Assembly (NCBI RefSeq): GCF_018991925.1
Contig: NW_024727881.1
Coordinates: 232,001-296,000 of the forward strand
DNA: 64,000 bases
Reading direction: 5' to 3'
Origin: Homarus americanus
Taxonomy: Eukaryota > Arthropoda > Malacostraca > Decapoda > Nephropidae
Part shown: one piece after another, positions 12,673 to 24,974 of the stretch
How the letters are laid out: the number at the start of each line of letters is the position of its first letter
Numbering within the stretch: position 1 is the first letter of the stretch
The notes under the pieces: generated by a model
Told to the model about the DNA's origin: nothing
The model's input: the letters and a program-made list of their open reading frames with translations, nothing else
Database searches by the model: none
Program-made: the position numbers and the translations under genes

Positions 12673-12836
12673 AGAGGTAACTATATTTTTTTTTGAGGGC
12701 GGTCATGTTCTGTTTATAATTAGGAAGCTTGTTTACATGAGGAAAAAATACCACTCAGTAAAATAGGATTATGTGAGGTAAGTTGTTCTTGGTGTTAACG
12801 GGGCTATGTTATGTTAGTTCAGATTCCGTTGGCAGG

Positions 12837-12846
12837 ATTATTATTA

Positions 12847-12919
<73 letters not shown>

Positions 12920-12920
12920 T
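12837..12920. repeat. (ATT)n microsatellite
   Basis: About 27 units. It could be a retroelement tail, but the sequence upstream does not match the LINE family here. Confidence 0.9.
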
Positions 12921-13182
12921 CGTGTTTACGGTCATAATAATCATCAATATTTTCCTACATTTTCTCATGTCAACTACTTCATCACGCCTCACCGGCCCGC
13001 GCCCTCCTTACGACCCCGCGCTCCTACACCTCCACGCCCCCACACGACCCCCGCGCCCCCACCACGCCCTTGACTGTCTTAAGAGGGCGTGTAGCTGCAG
13101 CACGTGGGCCAAGAGTCACGTGTGACATGAACACTAACAGTAAAAATTAATGTCAAGGTCTTGCTGGAGTTGATGTTAAGAT

Positions 13183-13293
13183 GGTGGTGGTGGTGGTGGT
13201 GGTGATGTGTGGTGGTGGTGTGTGGTGGTGGTGTGTGGTGGTGGTGGTGGTGTGTGGTGGTGGTGTGTGGTGGTGGTGAGTGTGTGGTGGTGG
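13183..13293. repeat. (GGT)n with GTGT interruptions
   Basis: GGTGGTGGTGTGT units over 111 bp. Confidence 0.95.
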
Positions 13294-13684
13294 ATCACTG
13301 GAGAGAGAGAGAGAGCCATTGAAAAACCACACTTACATCCTCGACCACCGGAGGGTCAAGACCTAGGAGCTGCTGAGTAGCGGCCCCTTGGCCATGTTCG
13401 GCCCTCCTCAAGTCTCCCCACCCATCCTCACCTCCGGGATATCAACAAAAGTGACAATTTCGTTTCGGAAAGAAGTGGGATCAGTGTTGAACAGTGATGA
13501 ACAGTGTTTATGACAGTGAATTCAGCACCAGACAGTACCAGTGAGAGCAGTGACCCACCAGTGAGAAGCACCCCTGGAAAATGACCACCGTCTTCTGACC
13601 AGGTGCTAATCAGTCCACCATTGGAACAACAGTGGGTTGGCTTCACACCTGACTTCGAAATAATACAACACCACCCAGCAGAGT
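13294..13684. other. Unique sequence before the 80-bp array
   Basis: The 127-codon minus-strand frame (13428-13811) runs from here into the array and has no recognisable family. Short GTGAACAGTGAT duplications occur near 13485. Confidence 0.6.
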
Positions 13685-14049
13685 GAGGTACTGTGACACC
13701 ACCCCACACCACCCGGTGTCTCCATGACCACGTGAGGTCCTTCATGTCAACACCCGATGACGAGTTACTGCACCACGTGAACACCACACCACCTGGTGTC
13801 TCCATGACCACGTGAGGTCCTTCATGTCAACACCCGATGACGAGTTACTGCACCACGTGAACACCACACCACCCGGTGTCTCCATGACCACGTGAGGTCC
13901 TTCATGTCAACACCCGATGACGAGTTACTGCACCACGTGAACACCACACCACCTGGTGTCTCCATGACCACGTGAGGTCCTTCATGTCAACACCCGATGA
14001 CGAGTTACTACACCACGTGAACACCACACCACCTGGTGTCTCCATGACC
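13685..14049. repeat. 80-bp satellite, four exact-length copies plus ends
   Basis: Units start with GGTGTCTCCATGACC at 13715, 13795, 13875, 13955 and 14035 (partial), exactly 80 bp apart and nearly identical. Each carries two CACGTG palindromes (first unit 13729-13734 and 13774-13779). The right end is cut by the LINE 3' end at about 14050. Confidence 0.95.
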
Positions 14050-14255
14050 AGCCCAGGCCATCAACTGTAAATGATAATAATTTGTATGTTCAATTCATAT
14101 TTCCTTCTCCTTTCAGTAATGAAAGCTTTTGTTAAACGACCCACCCACCCAATGTCTTTGTAAGTAATAAGTCAATTTTGTCCAATGTATATTTTCAGCC
14201 TTCGGGCTGCAGAACTTTTTCAATAAACCGTTAATTATTATTATTATTATTATTA
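14050..14255 (+). mobile_element. LINE 3' end, second copy (3' UTR only)
   Basis: This non-coding piece shares with the 33.7-kb copy the block GTATATTTTCAGCC, a GGCTG stem, TTTCAATAAACCGTTA and an (ATT)n tail. Further upstream it matches the 9.3-kb copy (CTGTAAATG, then TTCAAT.CATATT). Its 5' side directly abuts the 80-bp satellite at about 14050, and the (ATT)n tail is followed by ACACACA. The hairpin CAGCC-TTCG-GGCTG lies at 14196-14209. It is a severely 5'-truncated insertion. Confidence 0.8.
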
Positions 14256-14409
14256 CACACAATGTAAGGCCAGGAGGTAATTCATCAGCACGGCACAAGA
14301 CACGGACGTAACCGGTAGTAAAGGGGCGGCGAGCACGTCTCCACATCTCCATATTTATAATGAATTCAAGACAATCTGCAGGGAAATGTTTTATCCAGCA
14401 CCCAGCCCA

Positions 14410-14985
14410 GCCACTTTCTCTCTCTCTCTCTCTCTCTCCTCTCCTGTCTCTCTCTACCTCTCTCTTTTTCTGATACTAACTCTCCCTACCTCCTTCGCCT
14501 TTCTTTAATCTCTTTCTTGTTCTCAATTATATTTTTTCTCTTCTTTATCTCCTCTATTTTTATCTTGTTCTTTCTCTTCCTTTTCTCTCTCTTCTCTTTA
14601 TTTTCCTCTTTATTGATCTTTTTCCTCCTCTCTTCTCTCCTTTCTTTATCTTTATCTGACTAAAATCTCTTCTCTTTCCTTTCTCCGTTTCTCTTCCTTT
14701 CTCTCTTGTCGATCTCTTCAGTTCTCTCTAACTCTCCCACCTCATTATCTCCTGTTCCTTTCCACTATCTAAACATCTCTCATTCTCTCTTTGTCTCTTT
14801 CGCGCTTTTCCTTCCTACCACCCATTAACACTCTCCTCCTTCTCCCTATCTCTTGCCACCTCTCTCTATTTCTTCTCTCTCTCTTTCTTCCTCTTCTTCT
14901 TCTAACAGTTATTATCACTCTCCTCTTTCCCTCTCCCTTCTCTCTAAATCATTTATCTTTCCCCTACACAAATAAACACTAATAT
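14410..14985. repeat. Polypyrimidine region
   Basis: TCTC-, CTTT- and CCTC-rich on the plus strand, directly before the 13-bp array. Confidence 0.8.
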
Positions 14986-15002
14986 TCCTTCCCAATAATA
15001 GT

Positions 15003-15438
15003 CCTCGTTAATATTCCTCGTTAATACTCCCCGTTAATACTCCTCGTTAATACTCCTCGCTAATATTCCTCGTTAATACTCCTCGTTAATACTCCACGTT
15101 AATAGTCCTCGTTAATATTCCTCGTTAATATTCCTCGTTAATATTCCTCGTTAATATTCCTCGTTAATATTCCCCGTTAATACTCCTCGTTAATACTCCC
15201 CGTTAATACTCCTCGCTAATACTCCTCGTTAATACTCCACGTTAATACTCCTCGTTAATACTCCCCGTTAATACTCTTCGTTAATACTCTTCGTTAATAC
15301 TCCCCGTTAATACTCCTCGTTAATACTCCACGTTAATACTCCCCGTTAATGCTCCCCGTTAATACTCCTCGCTAATACTCCTCGTTAATACTCCTCGCTA
15401 ATATTCCTCGTTAATACTCCTCGCTAATACTCCTCAAC
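15003..15438. repeat. 13-bp minisatellite (TTAATACTCCTCG, about 33 copies)
   Basis: The unit repeats head to tail with point variants (TATTCC, CCCCG, CCACG, CTCGC) and almost no length change. Confidence 0.95.
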
Positions 15439-15579
15439 ACAAGACTCATTTTAACAATCTCCCTAAGCTGGTTCATCACACGACCAAAGGCGATAACTAC
15501 CTCTATTAATTCACTGGTTAACGACTAGTTGATGTAATAATCTAGACTAGGTGTTGTTGTTAAAGACCCACCTTAGTTG

Positions 15580-15624
15580 TTAGGTTAGGTTAGGTTAGGT
15601 TAAGTTAGGTTAGGTTAGGTTAAG
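15580..15624 (+). repeat. Interstitial telomere-like (TTAGG)n
   Basis: About nine TTAGG units with two TTAAG variants. TTAGG is the common arthropod telomere motif; there is no sign of a chromosome end here. Confidence 0.9.
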
Positions 15625-15760
15625 TGTAATAATATAGTATAATTTCAAAAAAAAAATTAATACCTTACCAGACGGTGATCTCTCTCTGGTTTAATTCAAG
15701 CTTATACTTACTCTTATAATTCCTATATTAAAGCTATGGAAGTCATTTGATTACTTCATC

Positions 15761-15782
15761 TCTGTCTGTCTGTCTGTCGGTT

Positions 15783-15857
<75 letters not shown>

Positions 15858-15871
15858 TTGTCTGTTTGTCT
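15761..15871. repeat. (TCTG)n microsatellite
   Basis: About 28 units, some TTTG. Confidence 0.95.
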
Positions 15872-16283
15872 CCACCGCAGCCTCAGATTCCATTGTTTAC
15901 TATCAGCCGTTTTCTTCGTCTGCTGTGTGTTGCGGTGGAGTCGCTTCATTCCACTTAATCATATTTTACATTATTTCTTTATACGTCTATCATCTCTTAA
16001 AGCAAAATTATACTACTAGCAGCTATACATATTATCTATAGTATATTTATATGAATACTTATGGTAAGGTAAGGTATAATTTCTGGCCAGGGATTGACCT
16101 CAACTAGAAGAGAATGGTTTCGGTGGCCGCCTGACTCGGTATTGTGACTTGGTTGAGAGATATTGGAGTGTCGCAAGAGGCGGGGATTTATTACAGCCCC
16201 CCAACAATTCTATCTGGAGGTTGTTGGTCACCGCTGATTGTGTAAGTGAAATTGTATTGATAAAACGTGGTGTTGGCTCACAT

Positions 16284-16320
16284 GGTTAGATCAGGTTAGG
16301 TTTGGTTAGGTTAGGTTAGA
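16284..16320 (+). repeat. Short degenerate (TTAGG)n
   Basis: About six imperfect units of the telomere motif, same orientation as at 15.6 kb. Confidence 0.7.
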
Positions 16321-16390
16321 GTCTGTTTGGGATGTCACAAATGTACCGTCGAAATATAAATCCGTAACCACATGTTCTACCCTGCTCTAA

Positions 16391-17058
16391 TGACACCTGT
16401 TACACACGTCAACACCTGTTACACACATCAACACCTGTAACACACATCATCACCTGTAACACACATCAACACCTGTAACATACATCAACACCTGTAACAC
16501 ACATCAACACCTGTAACACACATCAACACCTGTAACACACATCAACACCTAGAACACACATCAACACCTGTAACACACATCAACACCTGTAACACACATC
16601 AACACCTGTAACACACATCAACACCTAACACACATCATCACCTGTAACACACATCATCACCTGTAACACACATCATCACCTGTAACACACATGTAACACA
16701 CATCATCACACATCATCACCTGTAACACACATCAACACCTGTAACACACATCAACACCTGTAACACACATCAACACCTGTAACACACATCAACACCTGTA
16801 ACACACATCAACACCTGTAACACACATCAACACCTGTAACACACATCAACACCATAACACACTCAACACCTGTAACACACATCAACACCTGTAACACATC
16901 AACACCTGTAACATCAACACCTGTTACACACGTCAACACCTGTTACACACGTCAACACCTGTTACACACATCAACACCTGTAACACACATCAACACCTGT
17001 AACACACATCAACACCTGTAACACACATCAACACCTGTAACACACATCAACACCTAGA
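16391..17058. repeat. 19-bp minisatellite (CACCTGTAACACACATCAA, about 35 copies)
   Basis: This is a long head-to-tail array. Variants include TTACACACGTC units at both ends and short deletions near 16690 and 16850. Each unit contains CACCTG, an E-box core. Confidence 0.95.
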
Positions 17059-17660
17059 ACACCCGTCAGACATTTAGTCAATCTAGTATCTGCCACGATG
17101 AAAGATATCAAATAAAACATTATTAGACCAGACATATGGCCAGACACTCCAACACTATGTCTTAACACTGTGAAAATAAACAAACTTTTAGCAATAAATC
17201 ATAACAAACTGTGAAAACAATAACACAGCACTTTATCTCTAATGGCTAGATAGGCCGACACATAAAAGCTGTATCTACACTTCGCATCTAGTACCTAATA
17301 AACCTTCTATGGTACTGAACTAAACAAACAATGTATTCTATCCTGTAATCTATTTTCCACTACCGCTCAGGATAAATATAGGATGCACAATAAACTAGCT
17401 GCAGTTCGTGGCTGTTCCAAATTCAATTCAACACGTAAGACCTCATCCCCCCCCCTCCCTCAAGCGGTTGTATTGCATGCGATTACGGAATATGAATCTA
17501 ATATTTCTAGAACAAATACAACAAATATAGACATGCGTAAATAAATGACTGCGTAAATAATTGCGTGAACAACTAAAACACAAAAGTAAAAAAAACAAGA
17601 AGCGTAAATACTGTATATGTGTAACGGGATAACATTGTATATAAATAAATGCATGATTGA
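17059..17660. other. Unique AT-rich sequence
   Basis: No gene is seen; short open minus-strand frames (17443-17771) have no recognisable family. Confidence 0.6.
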
Positions 17661-17724
17661 ATAAATGCGTACACTGGTAAATGCGTATACAGGTAAATGC
17701 GTATACAGGTAAATGCGTACACAG
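17661..17724. repeat. 16-bp repeat (GTAAATGCGTATACAG), four copies
   Basis: Head-to-tail units at 17677, 17693 and 17709 are preceded by a diverged copy. Confidence 0.85.
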
Positions 17725-18082
17725 CACCAAAACAAAACTCTCTTGGGTGACTTCCTACGTAAATCTCTCACTATCTCTCACTTCTTCCTCACTATCTCCT
17801 TTTCCATCCCTCCATTTCCTCTTCTTTCTTTATTCATTTATCTCTCTCTTATCTTTCTTCCTTCCTTCCTCTGTATCTTTATTTTCCCTCGCTCTCTATC
17901 TCTCTCTTCAATTATCTCTTTTTCTTTCTGTCTCTATCTTTCACTCTTTTTTATCTCTGTCTCTTGTTTTACTTCTCATTCTCCAGTTTGAAAGTGAAGA
18001 AGAGATAACACAAGAGACACATAAAGAGACAATGGAAGAAAGATAAAATGAGAGATAAAGTAACATAGAATAAATGTTACTC

Positions 18083-18174
<92 letters not shown>
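18083..18174. repeat. (GACA)n, 23 units
   Basis: A pure tetranucleotide run. Confidence 0.95.
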
Positions 18175-18462
18175 TACTAGGCTGTATGGGAAAACCTCCA
18201 AAACATACAACGATTTTTTCTTTCACAATTTAGTTTTTTCACAATATATTTTATTTTTTTTTACCACAACACAACAGAATTTTTTTTGTAATCCAGTACA
18301 GAACAGATGTTATTCCCTCGCCTGGTAATTAATCCTGGAACCAAACGCGTGTCAAACATGTCTAGTTTTTTTGTAGTGTCAATAAGACTTCCTGTTTTGT
18401 TTTTGTATGCGGATATTCGTGTTGTGTGTGTTTTTTTAATTAAGAATATGATGAGATTATTT

Positions 18463-18463
<1 letters not shown>

Positions 18464-18553
<90 letters not shown>

Positions 18554-18600
18554 ACACACTCCACACACACACTCACACACACACACACACTCACACACAC
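18464..18600. repeat. (CA)n with CT interruptions
   Basis: Long CA run; CACT variants near the right end. Confidence 0.95.
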
Positions 18601-18680
18601 TTCACTTGAGGGCAGATTTACATGCACTCTGACACACTAAATACTAAATTACCTACTTGTTTGAACTCCTTTAGTGATGT

Positions 18681-18766
18681 GTATAATATGTATGTATGTA
18701 ATGTATATATGTATGAATATATGTATGTATATATATAGGTAGATGTGTGTATGTATATGTATGTAT
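18681..18766. repeat. (TATG)n/(TA)n mixed repeat
   Basis: Irregular GTATGTATA units. Confidence 0.85.
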
Positions 18767-18796
18767 TGCTTTTGGCGTACACGACTAGTTAAACAT

Positions 18797-18974
18797 TTCT
18801 GTCTGTCTGTCTTTATTTCTATCTATATTTCTGTCTATGTATCCGTCTAGCGCTCTGTCTGCCTGTCTGTCTTTTTTGTCTGTGTGTCTGTTTATCTCTG
18901 TACAGTCGGTGTTATTAACTATGCAACAGGTGACAAGGAGAATGTGTCGAGAGTGACGGGATACAGTAACAAAC

Positions 18975-19007
<33 letters not shown>

Positions 19008-19310
19008 AGGAAATTGAAACAGGGAGACAAAAAATAGACAGACGGGAAGACAGGCGGAAAACCAGACAGACAGCAGACAGATAAACAGACAGTAGACAGA
19101 CAGCAGACAGATAAACAGACAGTAGACAGACAGCAACAGATCAACAGACAGAACAGACAGCAGACGATAAACAGACGGCAGACAGGCAGACAAGATCAAC
19201 AAACGGCCAGACAGACTGCAGACAGATAAACAGACGGCCAGACAGACAGCAGACAGATAAACAGACGGCAGACAGACAGCAGACAGGTAAACAGACGGCC
19301 AGACAAATAC
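18797..19310. repeat. (TCTG)n facing (CAGA)n and CAGACGGCAGACAGATAAA repeats
   Basis: TCTG-rich sequence (18797-18895) faces CAGA-rich sequence (18975-19305), so the strands can pair. The right part contains about ten 18-35-bp ACAGACGG(C)AGACAG units. Confidence 0.9.
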
Positions 19311-19320
19311 AAGTACTCTC

Positions 19321-19407
19321 CAATTTACTCCTACATGCTCCAATTTACTCCCACATGCTCCAATTTACTCCCACATGCTCCAATTTACTCCCATATGCTC
19401 CAATTTA
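19321..19407. repeat. 20-bp repeat (CAATTTACTCCCACATGCTC), 4.3 copies
   Basis: Units start at 19321, 19341, 19361, 19381 and 19401 (partial). Confidence 0.95.
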
Positions 19408-19604
19408 TTTATAGTAGATAAAATTAAACAGATGAAGAACAAGAATAAATAAAAGAAGACTAAATAAGGAAGAAGGAATGTGGAGGAAGGGAATATGAAG
19501 AATAACTCATAATAATAATGAAGCCAGAGGAATGTGGGTGTAAGGAACATGAAGAACTAATGACCCTTATAATGACCATCTTAATTATGTAGTAACTGGT
19601 TATT

Positions 19605-19608
<4 letters not shown>

Positions 19609-19648
<40 letters not shown>

Positions 19649-19657
19649 TGTGTGTGT
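19609..19657. repeat. (GA)n-(GT)n compound
   Basis: GA run of about 37 bp joined to GT. Confidence 0.95.
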
Positions 19658-19658
19658 A

Positions 19659-20325
19659 AAGCAAATTTTACATCTTCACTTCCTTTAAAAAAAATCAAAA
19701 CTAAAAAACAAGAGAAAAACAAAAAAATTAAAAACAATAACAAAACTAATTTTTTTTTACAAACTAATCACATAAAAAATATAAAAATAAAATAAAAAAT
19801 TGCCTAAAACAGTTCAGCAAACTTTAAATTACCAACATTTTGTAATTCTATCGCGAAATTTAAGATACAATCTGCATGAATCGCGAAATTAATGCTCTAA
19901 AAGTTCCCATGTGGAATAATGTAAATAGTTTAGTTTATTCTAAGTTAAAAATAAATAATAAACAGAACATCAGTTTATAGACATTCTGAAATTCATATTG
20001 AACACTTAATGATAACCTGAAATAGAACACTAATTTCTAAGGTTGTGAAATAGACAGAATGACAGACAAACGCAGTATTGAAAATCAAGTGTTTATGTGA
20101 GGTGACGAACCGTGAAGCAGTATCCATATACACGATAAACTTAACACTAAAACTCTACGAAACTGTCCCGAACACAACGAAACTAAACTAATCCCGATAT
20201 ACCGAATCAAAGACATTATTAATTTGTACCATAATAATATTCATACTTACAATTATACCCCAACCAAAAATAAAAAGACTTTGGCCTATATTGATAATTA
20301 TGATATAGTCACAATTGTTCGATAC
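19659..20325. other. AT-rich unique sequence
   Basis: A-rich with ATCGCGAAATT occurring twice (near 19850 and 19880). No gene is seen. Confidence 0.6.
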
Positions 20326-20326
20326 G

Positions 20327-20363
<37 letters not shown>

Positions 20364-20435
20364 CTATTCTTACTACTACTACTGCTAATAATAGAAATAA
20401 TAATAATAATGATAAAAATAATAATAATAATAATG
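20326..20435. repeat. (CAA)n, (CTA)n and (AAT)n
   Basis: A CAA run of 13 units followed by short CTA and AAT runs. Confidence 0.9.
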
Positions 20436-20570
20436 AAAGTCACACTTGTCATAATAGAAGAGGAGGGAACAGAGGTCTCTTAAGACAGGTGGGTGTAATT
20501 AACCTGAAGACTAATGAAGGACAGGTACAAGGGGGTGGGGGCGAGGGCGAGTCCTATTAAGTGAGAGGCA

Positions 20571-20611
20571 TGAGGAGAGAGAGAGAGAGAGATCGGCCAA
20601 ATCTACAGTCC

Positions 20612-20653
<42 letters not shown>
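20571..20653. repeat. (GA)n and (CA)n
   Basis: A short GA run, 20 bp of spacer, then a CA run from 20613. Confidence 0.95.
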
Positions 20654-20656
<3 letters not shown>

Positions 20657-20765
20657 CCAACATACCAGCGCCCAGTTATATTTAAACCCAGTATAATCTT
20701 CCCTCCCTCTTTGTTTTATATAACTGGTCGACCTCCGTCCTGGGAAAACAAGAAGTAAATATACT

Positions 20766-20847
<82 letters not shown>

Positions 20848-21239
20848 GCCTGTTTCTTTTTTCATTTCCTTTCCTTCTCTCCTTTATCGTCTTATTGGTT
20901 TCATCATCAATTATTGGCCATTGGAATTAATAAGACAATTTTGCATCACAATCGGTTTTTCCCCATCTCCCGTTTATCACCTATTCATCATTTATCGGGT
21001 TATTCCTTCCTCCTCCTTTCTTGGATGTTCCCATTACTTCCCATTTACTCACTTCTATTCCCATTTGCTCCCCTTTTCTCTTTTCATTTCTCTATTTCCT
21101 CCCTACTTCTCTTTATTTCCCCTCTTATTCTCTCTATTTCCTCCCTATTTCTCTTTATTCCCTATTTCCTTCCTTCTTCTCTTCACTTCTCTTTCTCTGC
21201 CCCAATTCTCATTTCCTCATTTAATTCCCATTCTTCAGT

Positions 21240-21620
21240 TCTCGCTTGCTCCCTGAATTAAAATTTCCTCCCTTCATTCCAATTTACACCTCTAAATCCC
21301 ATTCCCACCCTTAATTCCCATATACTCCCTTATTTATAAATTCACTCCTCTTAATTCCCACTTCCTCCTTTAATTATCACTTTCTCCCTAAATTTTAATT
21401 CCTCCATTTAATCCAGAATGCTCCCTTAATTCCTATTCCACCCTTAATTCCCATTCCCTCCCTTATTTCCCATTCCTCCCTTATTGCCCATTCCTTCCTG
21501 AATTCCCATTCCCCTTGAAATTCCAATTCATTCCTTAAATTCCCATTTCACCCTTACCCATTCCTCCCTTAAATCCCCATTCCACCATTGATATCCATTC
21601 CCTCCCTTAATTCCCAAGTA
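21240..21620. repeat. Degenerate repeat CTCCCTTAATTCCCATTC
   Basis: About 20 irregular copies of an 18-bp pyrimidine-rich unit lie inside the long pyrimidine-rich region. Confidence 0.75.
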
Positions 21621-22508
21621 TTCACTTATAATTCTAATCTACTCTACACCCTTCATTTCTCCTCTTCTCCCCTCAGTTATCTTCTACTCCCTCTATCACC
21701 CAGTTATCATGCTGCCTTTATTCCCGCCATTCGTTAGGTGAATTGGCATCCCCAGGTAATGAACTAATTGGTATAGGTGTGTTAATTGTCAGCAAGTTAT
21801 AATCACTAGAATTATTTCCATTCTTTTTTTTGTTCTATGATTAATGAAAGATGAAGTAATTATAGTTAAATATAACAGTAAAGGAGACAATTAAATAATA
21901 AATAACATGAAATGAATTAAGTAATACAGTAATTAAAATAAAACAAAGATTATACTAAGGGAGAAATTTTTGACAGGAAATAAAATAAACAATAAATTGA
22001 TAAAAATAAAGAAAATAACAGAAAAAATAAGATAAGATAAATAGACTAACGAAAGATAATAACAAAATAATAAAGAATCCAAACCCAAATAAATTAAATA
22101 ATGACAGAAAAATAAATAAAACGATGAATACAATAAGTCAATAAATAAAAGAAAAAACAATTAAAATAAGATAAATTATAAGAGAAACATAATGAGAAAT
22201 AGACAAATATGAAGGAAAACGGATACAAAAAAAATCGATAACTATTTAAGTAAATTATCAAATTATATTAAATGAAATTATATATAAATTGTAATTATTG
22301 AAATACTAAGAGACGAAACAATTTTAGTTGTATTTTATATTTCTTTGTATCTCTCTCTCTCTCTCTCTCCTTCCTCTTTATCTTTTGTTTTTCATTATCA
22401 TTCTATCTCACACTAACACTCTCACCATCCTTCTCTCACTCACCATTCTTCTCTCACTTCTCCCCTCTACCTCTCACTTGTGGAATCTTCCTTTTTATTC
22501 TTCATTCA

Positions 22509-22552
<44 letters not shown>

Positions 22553-23808
22553 CTCTTTACACTCGCTCTCCTCCGTCCTCTCTTCCTTCCTATATTTATC
22601 TCTTACTGCGTCTTCCTCTATCTACTTTACTCTCCATTCATCTCTTATTATTCTTCCTCTCTCTCTCTCTCTACGTCTCCTTCTCCTTCTTTCCCCAATT
22701 TTCCTTTTGGCTCTGCTTCCCCATTCTTCAGGTCCCCCCCCCTCCCTCCCTCCCTCTCTCTGGTTTTCTCTCCCACTCGTTATACATCTCCCATTATTCA
22801 ATCTCCTCCCCACCCCCCCCCCTCCTTCTCACCCCCTCCATTCGTACCCCACTCTCTTTCTCCCTCCCTCAATCTCTCTCAGTCTCTCCTCCCTCATACT
22901 CTCCCTCTGTCTCACCTCCATTCGTACCCATTCTCTCCCTCCCTCCCTCACTCTCCCCACTGGCCTGGTTTACCTCTTTAAAGACTTGTTCTCTCCCTCA
23001 CCCCCCCTCTCTCTCTCCCTCTCCCTCACACTGACCTCATTTCCCTCTTAACGACTTTCAACTCTCACTCCATCCGCTCTCTCACTCATTCACTCACTCA
23101 CTCACTCACTCACTCACTCTTCTCTTCTCTTCTTCCATTTCCCTTTGAAAGTCATTCCTACTCTCCCTCCTACACGTATATATCTCATCTTTATCATCCT
23201 TCCTCTATTTCTCCTCCTTCTCATTCTTTAAAAATCACTCTTGTCTTCTCTGTTTCATTTATCTTCATCCCATTATCTTTAAAACTCAATCTTCATCATT
23301 CTTTCCTCAATCCTCTTCTTCTTCCTCTTACTCCTCTCTTTCTTTCAGGTAAAACTCCTCTCTTTTTTATTTTCTGCTCTTCCTATCTTCCTCTCTCCCC
23401 CATTACGTTCTTCTCCCTGTAAAATTCAATCCCATTCTCTCTCCCCTCATTCTGTAATATTCACTCACCTTCCTCCCTCTAAAATTCACTCTCATCCTTC
23501 CTTCACTCTCCCTTCTCCCTTTAACATTACCTTTCACTCTCACCTCTCACTCTCCCTGCAATATTCACTCTAACATCTTACTCTCCCTGCAATATTCACT
23601 CTAACCCCTTACTCTCCCTCACCCACTTATTTCGCTTTCTTGTAATCACTGCCTTCACTCTCACTCACTCTCTTTCACTCGCTCTCATCCATCCATCTTT
23701 CGAATTTATTCTTCAACTTCCATCCATCTCAAAAGTGTTTCATTTTTCTTCAATTCTTTCATTCAATTTTCTCTCTTCTTTCACTTACCGGTTCTTCATT
23801 CACTCCCT

Positions 23809-23880
23809 CTCTCCTCATTCACTCCCTCTCTCCTCATTCACTCCCTCTCTCCTCATTCACTCCCTCTCTCTTTATTCATT
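23809..23880. repeat. 19-bp repeat (CTCCTCATTCACTCCCTCT), four copies
   Basis: Near-identical head-to-tail units decay downstream to CTTTATTCACTTCCTCT. Confidence 0.85.
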
Positions 23881-24285
23881 ACCTCTCTCTTTATTCACTT
23901 CCTCTCTCTTATTTAATATTTTTTTCAGCCATTCATTCATTTCATCCACTTATCCATTCTTCTCTGTTAAATTCAGTCTTTGATTCTCCCTCCTCTTCCT
24001 TCTCTTTTTATTGCTCCTCCTCTTCTTCCCCTTTCTCTTCCTGATTCTTTGATAAGTCTCATTCTCATTTTTTACTCTCTCTCTCTCTCTCTCTTTTTCA
24101 CTTTTTGAGTATCGTTCTTACTATTCCTTCTCTTCCACTCTCTAAAAATTCCCTCCCTCCTTCATTCCTCTTCCTTCACTTCTCACTATCCCTCTCCTTC
24201 CTTCATTTCTCACTCTCTCTCTCCCTACCTCCATATTTTTATTATTCTATCCCTCTTACTTCCTCATTCCTCCAAAAATAATTCT

Positions 24286-24358
<73 letters not shown>

Positions 24359-24974
24359 ATTAGTCACACACACTCCTCCAATCCTCCTTTTCTCTCTTTC
24401 TTTCCTTCTCTTTCAAAAGTTTCTTCAGAACACCCTTCCTTTCCTTCCCCTCCTCTTCCAAAACCCTTCCATCCCCACTCTTCCTCCCTCCTCCCTTCTT
24501 TCCTTCCAAAAATCGTTCCCTCACATCCTCCCTCACACTGCAATCCTTCCTCCAAAAACATACTTTTTCTCTCCCTGATTCACTCGTCCTCTGCTCCCTC
24601 TCCCTCATAGACTCACTCATCTCCCCTTCCCTCCCTCTCACCCTTACTCACCTCCTACCCTCCTCCCTCCTTCACTCATCAGTTCCTTCTCCATTTCCCT
24701 CCAGCACTCATTCCTTCCTTCCCTCTCTCTCACTACTCATGAGACAGATTCATCATCTCCCTCATGACTGGCCACGACCTCTCTCATAATGACCGACTCA
24801 TCGTTTTCTCGCACTCTCACTCTCCAACTGACTGACTTCTCACTTGTGAGGCAGAGACTCATCGTCCTCTCTCCCTCACTCTCCAACTGAATCACGACTC
24901 ACTTGTGAGGCAGAGACTCATCGTTCTCTGCGTGTTCTCCCTCGGTACTCAGCAGCTTGGAGGCGGCGTGGTGA

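Larger units (their letters stand above)
20771..24730. repeat. Pyrimidine-rich region with several (TC)n cores
   Basis: Most of this stretch is C/T on the plus strand, built from CTCCCT, TTCCTC and CTCACT motifs. It includes (TC)n cores at 20771-20843, 22512-22546 and 24291-24354 and a (CTCA)n run at 23081-23119. An AT-rich stretch (about 21780-22325) splits it. Leu/Ser/Pro-rich open frames here (including one of 217 codons at 22328-22981) are composition effects. Confidence 0.85.

Noticed and set aside
12837..12920. Further LINE tail at an (ATT)n tract (also 3534, 26120, 50626 and 55602)
   Set aside because: The sequences next to these tracts lack the GTATATTTTCAGCC / AATAAACCGTT block of the LINE family.
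13428..13811. 127-codon minus-strand frame
   Set aside because: It overlaps the 80-bp satellite, lacks a known domain and would end inside the array.
22328..22981. 217-codon Ser/Leu/Pro-rich frame
   Set aside because: It lies wholly in a pyrimidine-rich tract and overlapping frames are equally open, so composition explains it.
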